From Heterohyrax brucei (taxonomy: Eukaryota > Chordata > Mammalia > Hyracoidea > Procaviidae): a stretch of DNA of 64,000 nucleotides. The notes beneath the pieces were generated by a model. That model was not told the DNA's origin. It saw only the letters and a list, made by a program, of their open reading frames with translations, and made no database searches. Shown piece by piece: positions 12,289-23,684 of the stretch. Made by a program: the position numbers and the translations under genes. Location: the NCBI GenBank assembly GCA_028571685.1, contig CM053142.1:66489296-66553295 (forward strand). The letters are read 5' to 3'. Position 1 is the stretch's first letter. Every line of letters starts with the position of its first letter.

Positions 12289-12618
12289 TGTGTGAGTGTG
12301 TTACTTCATACAAAGTTTTGTTTCTTTGAATTTTCCTCTAACCAGTTATAACTTGTTACTGGTTTCTTATTGATTAATGATTTAAACAAAAGATGTGAAG
12401 CAATTTCATTTTATGTTAATATAAGGATCATGATTATAGTCTCTTAAAAATTACCTTTTAGCAATTTGGTAGTTAATTTATGTCCTAAAATAGCTATTTC
12501 CCTCAGGAAGGGCTATGTGAGAATCTTGATAACTACGCAAAATTAATATTTGTGGTGTTGATTACTAACCTTATTTCCTAACTCTTCCATGTATAATTTA
12601 AACTGCATTCACAGTTAT
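12289..12618. other. AT-rich intergenic DNA
   Basis: Nothing recognised. Confidence 0.5.
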
Positions 12619-12781
12619 TGCCAAGCCAAGTCACTTCCATGAGTCCATTCCAACTCACAGCAACCCTATAGGACAGAGTAAAACTATCCTATGGAGTTTC
12701 TAAGGAGCACTTTGCAGGCTCTAACTGCCAACCGTTTGGATAGCAGACACAGCACTTAAGGACTAGGCCACCAGGGTTTCC
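12619..12781 (-). mobile_element. AfroSINE, full length, antisense
   Basis: It begins with the antisense tail (GTCCATTCCAACTCACAGC) and ends with the antisense head (GGCCACCAGGGTTTCC). Confidence 0.9.
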
Positions 12782-13780
12782 ATAGTCACTACCCCCTAAT
12801 GACAAGTGATTGCCAAATGCTGCTCCGCAGTTTACAAAGTATTTTCAGCTATTTTATTCCCATTCCGGTGCCCCATCTACTAAGTTGAACAAGAACGATC
12901 ACAGTTGCCACTCTCCAGATGAAGAACTAAGGGGATTATGTGACCTTCCTGATATCACCTGAATAAAAATTCAGGTCTTCCAAGACACATTCCTTGCTCT
13001 TTTCATTATACAGCCCTACCACGCTACAGCACGTCACACCACCTTCTAGACTTCACAATTCACCTTGAAAAATCAAGCTAATTTAATTATGTTTGGGGTG
13101 AATTTAGAGATAGCAGTATTTTACTTGGCTATGCTGGTAATATGCAAATGGATGTTCACTTGTGGTTTGTAGGTTAAGTCTCTTATTAATCACATTACTC
13201 AATTGATCTATAAAATTGTTCCAAGGCAATTTATAATAAAATCCATTTTCTGAAGGAAAAAGGAAAGGAAGCAAACTAATATTTATTAAATATTGGCTAG
13301 TTGGCAGGTTTTTTTACATACATTTATTTTTCATTTAATCTTCAAAACAACCTTACGATGTAACTTCTATGTCCTCATTTTTCTGATGATGGTAATGATC
13401 ATATAAATCATAGGTATTACTTATTGACCAGTCATATATTATCTGATGTAATCCTCACTTTCATGGGTGAAAACTAAATCACAAGAACATTAAGAACATT
13501 CTCATAGTTAGAATTTTAGCTTAGGTCCAAAGTCCATGTTCTTAATAATTACTGTGCAGTTCAGGGTGGTTGGTTGGTCTATATAACTGTAGCCCAGTCT
13601 GTATGCAGCTTTATACTTATGAGCAAAAAGAACAAAGGGAGCCTCTGGTCTTGGTGTTTTGTAGTCTGATAGGACACAGGGTCAGGGGACATGTGGGAGT
13701 CTGGAGAACAGCCACAAGAAAATTCTTGGTAATGACGAGAAGTGAAAAACAAACTTGTTTCTTAGCAATCTAGAAGGTGT
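12782..13780. other. Intergenic with two MIR-like remnants
   Basis: 12840-13020 and 13265-13550 both show MIR-type order on the minus strand, for example TTTAATCTTCAAAACAACC followed by a CCTCATTTTTCTGATGATGG stretch. No gene is seen. Confidence 0.45.
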
Positions 13781-13983
13781 GGGGAAGTCTTGTGTGGCAC
13801 AAACAGTTAACACTCAGCTGCTAATCGAACTGCTGGAGATTCCAGTTTGCCCAGAGGTGCCTCAGAAGAAAGCCTGAGGTACTACTTCTAAAAAAATTAG
13901 TCATTGAAAAGCCCTTGGAACAGAGTTCTACTTGGACACACATGGAGTTACCATGAGTTAGAAACAACTCCATGACAACTGGT
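13781..13983 (+). mobile_element. Long-type AfroSINE
   Basis: GGGGAAGTCTTGTGTGGCAC is the head and AGAGGTGCCTCAGAAGAAAG the long-type block. TTGGACACACATGGAGTTAC and an ACTCCATGACAACTGG tail follow. Confidence 0.85.
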
Positions 13984-14505
13984 CTTAGAGGACCTGGGAT
14001 CTGAGGCCACTGAGGTGAGTTTCCTGCATACTTAAAGCCCCCTAACTTTCCTCAGTCTTTAGTCCAAAGTTATTCTATCATCTTGATTACCAAAGAGAAG
14101 ACTTACGCGCCTGTCTTCTCTGTAATTTGTAACATGTTACTGGTTGACCTTGAGAAATTAAGAACACTAACAAGTGCAAAGCAACTCAAAGGGATTGTAA
14201 GTTATATTTGAAGCTCAGTTAAACATAAGGCCTGGTGCTTAGGGCCACTGTGATGTAAACAAGGAACAGAATAGGGAGCTCTTTTCTCCTCTTCGTCGCT
14301 GGTGTTTTCTAAGAGAATGGCCTCCAGGTGCACAGGATAGGCTAGGAGGGATTGAAGGAGCCAGTGGGTAAAGAGAGGCCCTATGTGCCTACATGTGACC
14401 CAACTTCCTGACTTAAAGGGATTTTGTGCAGCAGTCTGAGCAAACTTGTAGAGATGCTTGCTGTACAGCCTTCGGTCATTTGTGAGGAACCAGGCAGGAT
14501 AGGAT
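13984..14505. other. Intergenic, unique
   Basis: Nothing recognised. Confidence 0.45.
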
Positions 14506-14662
14506 GGAAACTTGGTGGCGCAGTGGGTAAGTGCTCAGGTGCTAACCAAAAGGTCGGCAGTTTGAACTCACAAGCCACTCCCATAGGAGAAAGATGTGAC
14601 AGTGTGCTTCCAAAAAGATTACAGTTTTGGAACCCCTGAGGGACAGTTCTCCTCTATGGCAA
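14506..14662 (+). mobile_element. AfroSINE, extra-block type, 3' shortened
   Basis: The head GGAAACTTGGTGGCGCAGTG has low divergence. The AAAGATGTGACAGTGTGCTT block and GGGACAGTTCTCCTCTATGG follow, but the tail after GTTCTCCTCT is missing or deleted. Confidence 0.85.
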
Positions 14663-16377
14663 TAAGCTTGTAGAGGATGAGAAATATGGTGAACCTCAAT
14701 TTTCAAGTAAACATTGATGTGATGGCCAAAAGAGGATGCATGTGGAAGCCTGGGAGACTGGGAAGGATTCTGGAAGGGATTATTGGAAAAATAGCATTTG
14801 AATTTAGAAAGGGAATGACTTGATCATTAGGATCCGTTTGAAACATGCTAAAAACAAGTCACAAAAATGGTCTGGTGAGAAAACATTACTTTCTGGGAAA
14901 TTAGGCAAAATCCACATCTATCAAGTGTTTGGATTTCAGTAATTCATTTCTCCATGTTAAGGCTCTATTGGTGCAGATGTGGCAGAAGAAATTAGTATTA
15001 CTTCGAGGTTTAACACAAGTTCACGTTTAATAATAAGGTCTGAAAGTCTGTGATTCTCTGATTCAACACTAAATGCCAGTACTGATTAGGGCATTTCTGG
15101 AAAACACTTATACATAGGCTGGCTAGTATCCATGCTTTTATTTGCCTAAGCAATCACTGTATACTGTATTATAAGCATAAAACGGAGGACCTCACACACA
15201 AAGCACGTTTTGAGCGTTGACGTGCTGCGTCCACTTACTCTAACCCCCCACGAGAGTTGAATGCACAAGCCCCTCACTTCGCATTCTCACCCTGTCCTTC
15301 ACAGCCATTGTTTTCTTTTGCATGATTTTTCCTATTGTTAATGAAGGATCAAGTTTCCCTTTCTTATTCCTTGGGCTTTTCTTTGTAGACTGGCCCTGGA
15401 GACAGGCTGGAACACGGATGACTTCCTTCTTTCTGGCTCTTGTGACTCCTCTAGCAAGCAGGAGCTTTTCTGTGGCCTGAGGATTCTTATCTGGCCAGAA
15501 CTGACATGTTTCAGCCTCCAATGGTTGGCTATATTAGAACTGTTTATAAATAAGGGTTTTCAAGGTATATGGGAAATAATTTTCATCTTCTGGGGGAATC
15601 AACCATGTCCCGCCTTCCTTAGTAAAGTTTACATAAACAACTAAAACAGAAGGGTGGGTTTTATTCCTCTAATCCAAGAGAAATGGAAGCATTCTCCTCT
15701 TTTTCTAAGAATAGGTAAGTGTCCATACTTGTCTTGATGGAAAACCTTGAATAAATTGTTTCCTGCTGGAGAGTGTATGACTAGGGTGGACCAGGAGCAA
15801 CTCCCTATCAGGCCAGTTATTTAGAAGCCATGTAAAACAGCTTAATTCTTCAGTTTCCTCTTTACCACGAGTGAGAGATCTTTTAATTTTAAAAATTCTA
15901 GTCACTGATATCTGAGGGGCAGGGAAAGAACAAAGGGCACAGGAATTCAATAACCTTAAACAAACAAAAAAAAATGTATTTTCACTTTCCTTTTAAATTA
16001 GTTTAAGTCCAGCAAAATGATTAAGGTTTTTTTATATTTTGCCAGTTATGAGAGAAGGATATAGGGAAACAAGAGAGAGAGGAATGGATCAAAAGTTGTA
16101 GGAGAGGAAAAGGAAAAGACAGAACCTTTGATCCAGTTGCAAACAAACACATGCAGAAACGATACAGCTATGACCAGAGACAGGTCAAGCCCTCCAGTCC
16201 AAAACACAGTCAGAAACCCTTTCCCATAGAAACACACACGTATCTTCAGAGAGAAATTAACACATGTACGAAGCCTGCACAGACCCAGGTAAATGAATGA
16301 GAAGCACACACATTCAGTCACACACTGACAGAGGGAGAAAGTGGGAGTTACAGAGGTGCCAGAAAGAAATGGCAAGA
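14663..16377. other. Repeat-free intergenic DNA
   Basis: 1.7 kb without a recognisable interspersed repeat. A 93-codon basic frame on the minus strand (15240-15521) has no domain I recognise. A CpG-containing hairpin sits at 15202-15226 (see findings). Confidence 0.5.
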
Positions 16378-16672
16378 GGCAGTGGTGGTTCCGGGGTAGA
16401 AATCTCGCCTTCCGTGCGGAAGACCGTGCTGGATTCTCAGCCAACGCATCGCATGCGGTCCTTCACTGCCTGTCTGTCTGTGGAGGCTGGCGGGTTGCCA
16501 TGGTGCTAAACAGGTTTTTGGCAGAGCTCCCAGACCTGAGACAGTCTAGGAAGAAAAGCCTGGCAATCTACTTCTGAAAATCAACCAATGAAAATTCAAA
16601 GGGTTACAATGGTCTGATCTATTGAGCACGGGACCACTATGAGTTGGCGTCCAACTGGGTAGCAGCTAACAT
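16378..16672 (+). mobile_element. tRNA-Gly-headed SINE with RTE-type tail
   Basis: The first about 70 bases align with tRNA-Gly: GGCAGTGGTGGTTC, then GGGTAGAAATCTCGCC and a degenerate T arm. The body TGTCTGTGGAGGCTGGCGGG, TCTAGGAAGAAAAGCCTGGC and a tail with ACTATGAGTTGGCGTCCAAC and AGCAGCTAACATC follow. The same family occurs at 44.9, 50.5 and 55.6 kb. The tail resembles that of AfroSINE and RTE, which suggests the same LINE partner. The tRNA part is too diverged to be a functional gene. Confidence 0.85.
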
Positions 16673-16764
16673 CAGGCAGAAACAAGGGGAAGGGATGTAT
16701 GGAGTGTGGAAGACCCCATTCCCTGAATGCTGTCCATTCTTCAGACATTGCCTTAGCCTCCTTC

Positions 16765-17010
16765 CAGGGGGTTGTTAAGCACTTGTTACAAGCACAGGTT
16801 TGGATCTTGCCTACAACATTTCCTAATCATGTGACCACAGGCCTGCTACTTAGTGTCTCTGAGCCTCAGTTTCTTCATTTAGAAAATAAGAGTGATAATA
16901 ACCGTAATAATGACATCAGAAGGCTGCTGCAGAAATGAAATGAATAACGTAGATAAAGTGCCTTGCTCAGTGCCTGCCTGAGAGTAAGTGCTCAGCAAAC
17001 AGTGGCTACA
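16765..17010 (+). mobile_element. MIR element
   Basis: CATGTGACCACAGGCCTGCT, then TCTCTGAGCCTCAGTTTCTT, then GAGTAAGTGCTCAGCAAACA are in MIR order on the + strand. Confidence 0.8.
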
Positions 17011-17039
17011 ACTGTTCTTAAAATTTGTAACACTGTGGA

Positions 17040-17200
17040 GTAAGTTGCTATTCTTATTTATTCAGTTACAGAAACTGACACTCAGAGAAGTTGAATAGTT
17101 TGCCTAAGCTGCCTAAATAGTGAATGGTGGAGCCAGACTTGAACTCAAAATCTACCTGACTCAAAAGTCCATGCTGGTTTTGTCACACCATGACTGAAAA
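17040..17200 (-). mobile_element. MIR element, antisense
   Basis: ACACTCAGAGAAGTTGAATA and GCCAGACTTGAACTCAAAAT match antisense MIR. It faces the MIR at 16765-17010, giving two convergent MIR copies 30 bases apart. Confidence 0.75.
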
Positions 17201-17749
17201 CTCAACATTTAAAAAGGCTGCATGTGTGCTGTATGTGTGTGTTTGTGGTAAGTATGATACTGGAGCCCTTTCCTTCAAATCTTCAGATTTTTATACATAG
17301 ATCATCTTGGAGTCTAAGTGGAAGTTTAGGTATTTCTTAAACTCTTCCTCCTATGCATCAGTGTTGAAAATTCTTATTTACGTTATAGCTCTGTGAAGTG
17401 AACTTCAAAACACAGTTTCTAGAAACCTACTACCTTTTGGGTATTGCTGCCAAAATTCACCCTGATTTTCTGTCACTGTAGATGCAAATGACATGGTCTC
17501 TGTGCTTTTCAGGCCAGATGAAAGTAAGCAATAGCCCCCACAAAGCCCATGCTTTATAGAAGTTATTCTGATCCAAAATGTTCTAAGGGGGGTGAGATAA
17601 TCAATTTACGAAGTTGTAATCAATCCTCTTGGTTAGAAGTAATCCTGATGCATGTCTGAAATCTCAGCTCAGGGATCACAGTCTCAGCTAATTCCGCACC
17701 CCACCCCCAACTTCTCTTAATAAAGCTAAGATGTCCTCCCATGGAATTT
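17201..17749. other. Intergenic, unique
   Basis: A short TG-rich stretch lies at 17224-17250; nothing else is recognised. Confidence 0.45.
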
Positions 17750-17890
17750 GCATTGAATTATTTATTTATAGCTGTCTCTGACTACTAAACTTGAAGCTCC
17801 TGGCAAGCAGGACTTCTGCCTTTGTACCAGTAAGGCCTGTACAGAGTCAGTCATAAGGCAGGCATTAAATGTTTGTTGACTGACTAAATG
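17750..17890 (+). mobile_element. L2-like 3' end
   Basis: AAGCTCCTGGCAAGCAGGAC and GGCATTAAATGTTTGTTGAC followed by TGACTAAATGAA resemble the 3' end of L2. Confidence 0.6.
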
Positions 17891-17949
17891 AACTCCTTCT
17901 GAGAACTCCCATAGAAATCAGTATGTTCTGGGCTATGACTTTTATCTCC

Positions 17950-18085
17950 TTTCATTACATATTTTAATACACTTTATTTTTTACAGCAGTTTTAAGCTTG
18001 CAGAAAAATTGTACAAAAAGACCCCACAGAGTTTCTGTATATCTCTCTCGCCCCTGCACAAATTTTTACTGGTATAGCTTGTACA
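17950..18085 (-). mobile_element. L1M 3' UTR fragment, antisense
   Basis: CACTTTATTTTTTACAGCAG, TTTAAGCTTGCAGAAAAATT and CCCACAGAGTTTCTGTATAT follow the antisense L1M 3' end. Confidence 0.6.
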
Positions 18086-18091
18086 ATGATT

Positions 18092-18140
18092 TATGCTAGA
18101 CTGCTAACCTAAAGGTCACCACTTCAAGCCAGTTCAGGGC
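18092..18140 (+). mobile_element. AfroSINE internal scrap
   Basis: GCTAACCTAAAGGTCACCAC followed by TTCAAGCC is the D-to-T-arm part of the SINE head. Neither the start nor the tail is present. Confidence 0.4.
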
Positions 18141-18716
18141 ACTGTAAATGTGCCACCTGGCTGCCAGATTGAACCTGACTCAGTGCCCAGCTCTGAACCA
18201 TCCGTGAGCAAAGTCTTTAGGAATTTTTTTTCAAATTGCTACTGCAAAAATGTTTCCTCTGTGCCTAAAATCTGCCTTCTCACACCACTGCCATATCTGG
18301 TCTGTACTGGATGGGTCTGCTTTGCATTATGTATTTCCGTGTGAGTATTCCTGAGGCCATGTTGTCTGTGTGTGTCCCGTGTCCCCAGGGTGAAGTTACG
18401 GCTTCTGCTTTCATGTTGTGACCAGTGAGGATCTGGGAAGGAAGGACTTGGTGTGTTTTTGTGTGTCAGCTGCTCTAAGTATAAGCTTTGCTTGACCGCT
18501 CAGAGGGACAGCTGTTTGGCTTTTCTCTGACATTCTTCATTTGTGAAGAGAAAACAAAGATGTGAGGGTGGTCTCACCTTGGGAACAGTGCTCCACCCTT
18601 TCTCTCCCGTCTGCAGGCAAGAAGAGAAAGGACAAAGATTTTTGTGGTGGCTGAGGGGTGCTTTTCCTCCTGTATCTCTGTGAAGGGGTACACAAAGAGG
18701 AGGAGAGACACAGAAA
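18141..18716. other. Intergenic, unique
   Basis: Nothing recognised. Confidence 0.45.
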
Positions 18717-18915
18717 AGAGGCCCTGGGTAATACAGGCAGTTAATATGCCTGCCTACTAACTCAAATGTTGGATCTGCCTAGAAGCACCTCAGAAGAAAA
18801 GTTTGGCAATCTGCATCCCAAAAAAACAGCCATTGAAAACCTTATGGAGCACAGTTCTTCTGTAACACAAATGAGGAGGCCATGAGTCAAAGTCAACTTG
18901 ACAGCAGCTATTTTT
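18717..18915 (+). mobile_element. Long-type AfroSINE
   Basis: GGCCCTGGGTAATACAGGC is the head and AGAAGCACCTCAGAAGAAAA the long block. CCATGAGTCAAAGTCAACTT and GACAGCAGC form the tail. Confidence 0.85.
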
Positions 18916-20109
18916 GGTTCTGTTTTTTTAAGTGACCTGCTAAGATGCAGGCTCTGGTCCCCATGGCTGAAAAGTCACACAAAGAGCCATCACCACAGGC
19001 AGTGTAAGCTTCCAGGTGGCAGCTGTTTCATTACAGCAGATTTCATAAAGTTGAGAAAGATGGAGCAGGGAGAAGCCAGAGGCAGTGAGCAAGAGGAGAC
19101 CAAGGAAAAGAGTTGCAAACAGAGGCCCAGAGAGCAGGGAGGGAGCAGGCAGAGCTTGGAGCAGGCAGCCCCTCCCTGACCGATGGAGCTTCTGTGATGG
19201 TGGTCCTGGGCCTTTGTCAGGGCTGCTGGCCCACATTCATGATGGTTTTCAGAGATTGCAGTCTGCTTCAGAGTCCCTTTGAAATATCACCTTCCATTTG
19301 ATCCAGGCCCAGCCAATCTTTGGAATGTGTTTGTGATGTAAGGAGGCAGAAATACACACTCGCTGCCCAAATTCCCTGAATCTCTGCCAGATTGTTATTA
19401 AGTGGTAGACTGGGTAGTAGAGTCCAATGTGATACGTGCTGGTGGTTGTTGGTGGGCCAGCTAGGTACAAAAATAGATGCACTAGAATTCAGTGGAAATG
19501 TTGATTAACAGGTACCACATGTCTGCGAGTTTTCACACATGAAACTCGGGCCCAGAGGGACAGGTGAGACACTGGCAAGTGGAAGAGAAGAGATGGCACT
19601 TAATGGCAATTCTCTCTGGCTTTAGAGATCCTACCGTTCTCTGCAGCATGTGACTTCTCAGCATCTCAAAACAGACAACACCTGAAAATACATCCATCAG
19701 CGATGAACTGTGACGAATACGCATTATGTTACTAGTAGGAGGAAGGCAGTGCAGGTGTTGATTCTGATTGTATTCTGAATTAATTTTTTGCAAGTCTTTC
19801 TCTCACCTCCATCTCTCTGCCTCTCACAAAATAAGCCCTCTGCCTCAGTCCTGAGCTGCGCAGTGAATCTTGGTGTGTACATGAGCACAGATACCCACAC
19901 AGACTTTCTTTTTCTTATTCTTACAAATAACCCTCTTTGTGAAAATTATCTTAGGATGTAGTGTATGATAAAACAATGGCTCATCCCAACTAAACCGCTT
20001 TTACAGCACAGTAAGACATTTGTGACTGCTGATACAGACATTTTTTTATTTGCACACTTAACTGTGCAGCAATGGAAGTAAAAGTAGAAAATGTATTTGT
20101 TTAAATCTG
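18916..20109. other. Intergenic, unique
   Basis: Several overlapping short frames lie at 18898-19301 on both strands. None is persuasive. No repeats are recognised. Confidence 0.45.
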
Positions 20110-20222
20110 CTATGCTATGGCACAAACAACATCTCATTCGATGCTGACAGCAGCTCTAGTGGGAGGTCTTATTTTATCCCCATTTTGTAGATGAGGAAAC
20201 TAAAGGCTAGAGTGGTTAAGTT
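20110..20222 (-). mobile_element. MIR core, antisense
   Basis: TTTATCCCCATTTTGTAGAT followed by GAGGAAACTAAAGGCTAGAG is a clear antisense MIR core. Confidence 0.8.
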
Positions 20223-20225
20223 AGA

Positions 20226-20430
20226 GGAATCCCTGGATGACGCTAACAGCGAAGGCCCTCAGCTGTTAACCCAAGGACTGACAGTTTGACTCTACCCAGA
20301 AGTGCCTCAGAAGAAACATCTGGAGATGTATTTCTGAAAATCGATCACTGAGAATCTTATGGAGCACTGTTTTTCTCTGACATATATGGGGTTGTCGTGA
20401 ATTCGAGTTCACTCAACAGCAACTGGGTTT
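20226..20430 (+). mobile_element. Long-type AfroSINE
   Basis: The head GGAATCCCTGGATGACGC, the block AAGTGCCTCAGAAGAAACAT and the tail CACTCAACAGCAACTGGG are all present. It abuts the antisense MIR. Confidence 0.9.
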
Positions 20431-21109
20431 AGGGCTACCCAACTGGGAAGGGTGAAAACCAAATTCGAACTGATCCATCTGACCTCAGCACTGCAGCTCT
20501 GTGTGCCTATTTCAGATTCCTTTCCTTCTCTCAAGTTTTGTCAGAACACAGTTGTGCTTAATTTATGTTTGAATTTCATTCTCAGATCCATAAATAGAAC
20601 TCCCTTGAATGCATTCTTGAGGTCTTAAGTCTTCTGCCATTGCTCCTCCCGGGCACATGTCAAAATCCCGTCTCCCCCGTGGCCTCCCCTGGAGGCATTT
20701 TTGCTGGCACCAGGGCACCCAGCCCACTGCTGCCTGCTGTGGCATTGGCTCCTCTTCTTCATCTGCCCTCATTAGAAAATGTTTTAGTCATTTTTTTTGC
20801 CATCATTGTTTTTGCTGGGTTGGTTGATTTACTGTTTTATTTTTCTCTTCTGATCTGGAAAAGGCAGGCAGGCCTCAGAGAGACTCCCAGAAAATTCCAT
20901 CCCTGTCCCTAACCTACTTGTTCTTGAGTGGCTATGTTTGCACTGTGACTCCACACTCTTCTGGCTTATATTTTTAGCGTATTCATTTCCCCCCTTTCTA
21001 CTTTTTAAACAAATTTTAAAAGGCCTCCCAGAACTTTGATAGAAATTGTACCCTAAAGTTTAGGTCAAGTTTCTTTTTTAATGTTTTAAGAATATCTCAA
21101 ATCTATTTT
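20431..21109. other. Intergenic, unique
   Basis: No repeat or gene recognised. The 90-codon + frame at 20640-20912 includes a hydrophobic stretch but no known domain. Confidence 0.4.
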
Positions 21110-21616
21110 TCACTTTATTCAATAGGTTTTCCATTTGTTCACTTGAATATTTCAACATAAAATAGGTCAAATTTGGGGAAAGTTTGGAGACTAGCGTAAA
21201 CACTTGGACACTTACTACTCAGCTTTACAAAATCCCAACATAGACCACTTCTGCCGCTGTGTGCCGTTTCTCCTGACTTGAACATCTTGCATTCCTGCGG
21301 GACATTGTTGCAACTGCCGAATCAGCATTTGTACAGCATTATAAACTAAAGTCCACAGTATAACTAGAATTCACTTTTTACGCTGTACAGTCTTAAGAAT
21401 TTTGACGAAAGTATAATGACATGTGTCCATTGTGACAGAACCATGCAGAATAGTTTAATTGCCCTAAAAAATGTCCTGTGTTTTATCTATTCATCCTTTC
21501 TCCCTCCTTGTGATCCCCTTGCAACCAATGATCTTTTCACTGTCTCTACACATTTGTCTTTACAAAATGTCATTTAAAAAACAAAACAAAATGCCATTTA
21601 AAAAACAAAACAAAAC

Positions 21617-21776
21617 GCAAAACCTTGTTGCTGTTAAGTCAATTCCAACTTATAACGATCCTACAGAGCAGAGTAGAACTGTCCCTTAGGGCTCCCAAAC
21701 AGTGCCTGGTGGATTCAAACTGCCCAATCTTTTGTTTAGCACCCATAGCTGTTAATCACTATGCCACCAAGGTTCC
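21617..21776 (-). mobile_element. AfroSINE in L1, antisense
   Basis: It runs from the antisense tail (AAGTCAATTCCAACTTATAA) to the antisense head (GCCACCAAGGTTCC). AATGTCAT occurs on both sides (21566-21573 and 21780-21787), which fits a target duplication within the L1. Confidence 0.9.
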
Positions 21777-21861
21777 TAGAATGTCATATACGGTATGTGG
21801 CTTTTTCAGACTGACTTCTTTCACTTAGTAGTATGCATTTAAGCTTCTTCTGTGTCTTTTG

Positions 21862-22727
21862 GAAGTCTTGATGGCATAGTGGTTAAGCGCTATGGTTGCC
21901 AATCAAAAAGTTAGCATCTAGTTCAATTGGCACAGCATAGTTTACAAAGAAAATGTTCTACACTCTAGTGAGTAGCGTCATGTAGGGTCTTAAAAGCTTG
22001 TGAATGGCCATCTAAGACATTCTATTGGGCTTACCATTTTGGGGACAAGGGAAAATGAAGAAAATTAAAGATGAACGGAAAGATTAGTCCAAAGGACTAA
22101 TGACTCACAACGGCCACAGCCTCTATGAGGCTGAATCCAGTACAAAGTAGGCAGTGTCCAGCCACCACCAATGACTGCTCTGACAGCAATCTCAATAAAG
22201 GGTCCTGGACAGAGCTGGAGAAAAATGTAGAACAAAATTCGAATTCACAAAAAAAAGAACAGATTTACTGGCCTGACAGAAACTGGAAAAACCCTGTGAG
22301 TACAGCCTCCAGATACCATTTTAGCCCAGAAATAAAGCTACTTCTGAGGTTCACTTTCAAGCCAAAGATCAGACAGATCCATAAAAAAAATTGAGACTGA
22401 AGTGGCACACAAGCCCAGGGTTACGGGCAAGAAGGCAGGGGGAGACATGAAAGTTGGTAATAGGGAACCCAAGGTTGAGAAGAAAAAGTGCTGACATGTA
22501 ATGGGGTTGTTAACCAATGTCATAAAACAGTACACGGACTGACTGTTTAGTAGGAAGTTACATTGTTTTGTAAACCCTCATCTAAAGTACAGCAAGAAAA
22601 TAAAATTCCTAAAAGAAAAAAAAAGTTCCAGTTTGAATCCACCAGGAGCTCCTTGGAAACTCTATGTAGTCCTAGAGGGTTGCTGTGAGTGGGAATCAAC
22701 TTGAGAACAGTCAGTTTGGTTTGTAGG
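21862..22727 (+). mobile_element. AfroSINE split in two by a retroelement
   Basis: The head (GAAGTCTTGATGGCATAG to CAAAAAGTTAGCA) is at 21862-21916. The remainder (AAGTTCCAGTTTGAATCC to CAGTCAGTTTGG) is at 22621-22727. Joined, they make one SINE inserted in the L1M. TGTGTCTTTT before and CATGTCTCTT after look like a diverged target duplication. Confidence 0.85.
21916..22624 (+). mobile_element. Unclassified poly-A retroelement, copy 1
   Basis: It starts TCTAGTTCAATTGGCACAG. It contains GATTAGTCCAAAGGACTAAT and GCCACCACCAATGACTGCTC, and ends TCATCTAAAGTACAGCAAG, then AAAATAAAATTCC and an A-rich tail. It sits inside an AfroSINE, with AAAAAGTTAGCA before and AAAAAGTTCCAG after (10 of 12 identical). 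That is the mark of L1-type insertion at an A-rich target. No long open frame exists. Related copies lie at 29.3 and 59.6 kb. It might be a LINE 3' UTR, an LTR-derived transcript or a non-autonomous element; I cannot decide. Confidence 0.7.
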
Positions 22728-23095
22728 GTTTGCCATGTCTCTTCCTGGCTTGATAACTCATTTGTTTTTATTTTTGAATAATACTCCATTGTATGGATGT
22801 ACCACAACTTATTCCTTCACCTATTGAAGCATATCTTGGTTGCTTTCAATTTTGAGAATTATGAATGGTTGGTGTAAACATATGTGTGCAGGTTTGTACG
22901 TGGACATCCATTCTCATTTAATTTGGGTAAAAAGTTAGGAGCATGATTGATTGATTGAGTGGTAAGCCCATGTTCAGCTTTTGAGAGACTGCCAGGCTGT
23001 CCTTCAAAGTAGCTGTACCATTTTGCATTTCCATCTGCTATGCATGAGAATTCTCGTTATCTTACGTCCTCTCCAAAAGAATTGTTTTAACCAAA

Positions 23096-23684
23096 TAATT
23101 TAACATATGTAGCAAAAATGATGGAATTAAGAAATCAGCCCTTTGCAATCTCTAATGAAATAACCAAACCAGACAGCCATCAGTGATGGTTGCATAGAAG
23201 ATCAATGGGGAGCTGGACAGTGGAGGAAGCAGGCTCTCGCCACCTTGGGCACTGGTCAGTTTTACCATCACTAGACACGGTGTGCCTCCTGATATGATGC
23301 AATGGAAGTACTAGGCATAGTCTGGTAAGTGCTTTTCACCCAAACATTGTATTTGAATTTAACCAAATCTCTAGCACAAACTTCCGTGTACAGAGAATAT
23401 AGGCGGTGAGGTGGGGGCAGGGAAGAAGCAAGTTAAGCAAGGCTAGAAGAAACCAAACAGATATATTCAGAATGTGGGACAGTCCGAAGAACAACTGATG
23501 CAGTTTCTTGGACAGTGAAAGTGTGAAAAGCGGGTGGAGGAGGAGCAGGCCTGTTCTCAATTTGAAGCACTTTAAGAGCTATTAAAATAAAACGTAACAA
23601 GTGGCTCTTGTTTGGATTCTGTTCTGTTTAATGGGAAAAGACTTTTTTTAAGGCAACTATGGAAATTTAATACAAATTGTCTAT
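23096..23684. other. Intergenic, unique
   Basis: Nothing recognised. Confidence 0.45.

Larger units (their letters stand above)
21110..23095 (-). mobile_element. Old L1M 3' end, antisense, split by nested insertions
   Basis: L1 pieces lie at about 21230-21616, 21777-21861 and 22728-23095. They read continuously when the insertions are removed: GTCCATTGTGACAGAACCAT, then CTTCTTTCACTTAGTAGTAT, then AATACTCCATTGTATGGATG. On the minus strand 22547-22807 encodes MWYIHTMEYYS, the conserved C-terminal motif of L1 ORF2. The element is 5'-truncated and inactive. It is interrupted by an antisense SINE, a sense SINE and a poly-A retroelement lying inside that sense SINE. Confidence 0.85.

Noticed and set aside
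15240..15521. 93-codon basic minus frame
   Set aside because: No known domain, no conserved start context and no retrocopy features; chance is the simpler view.
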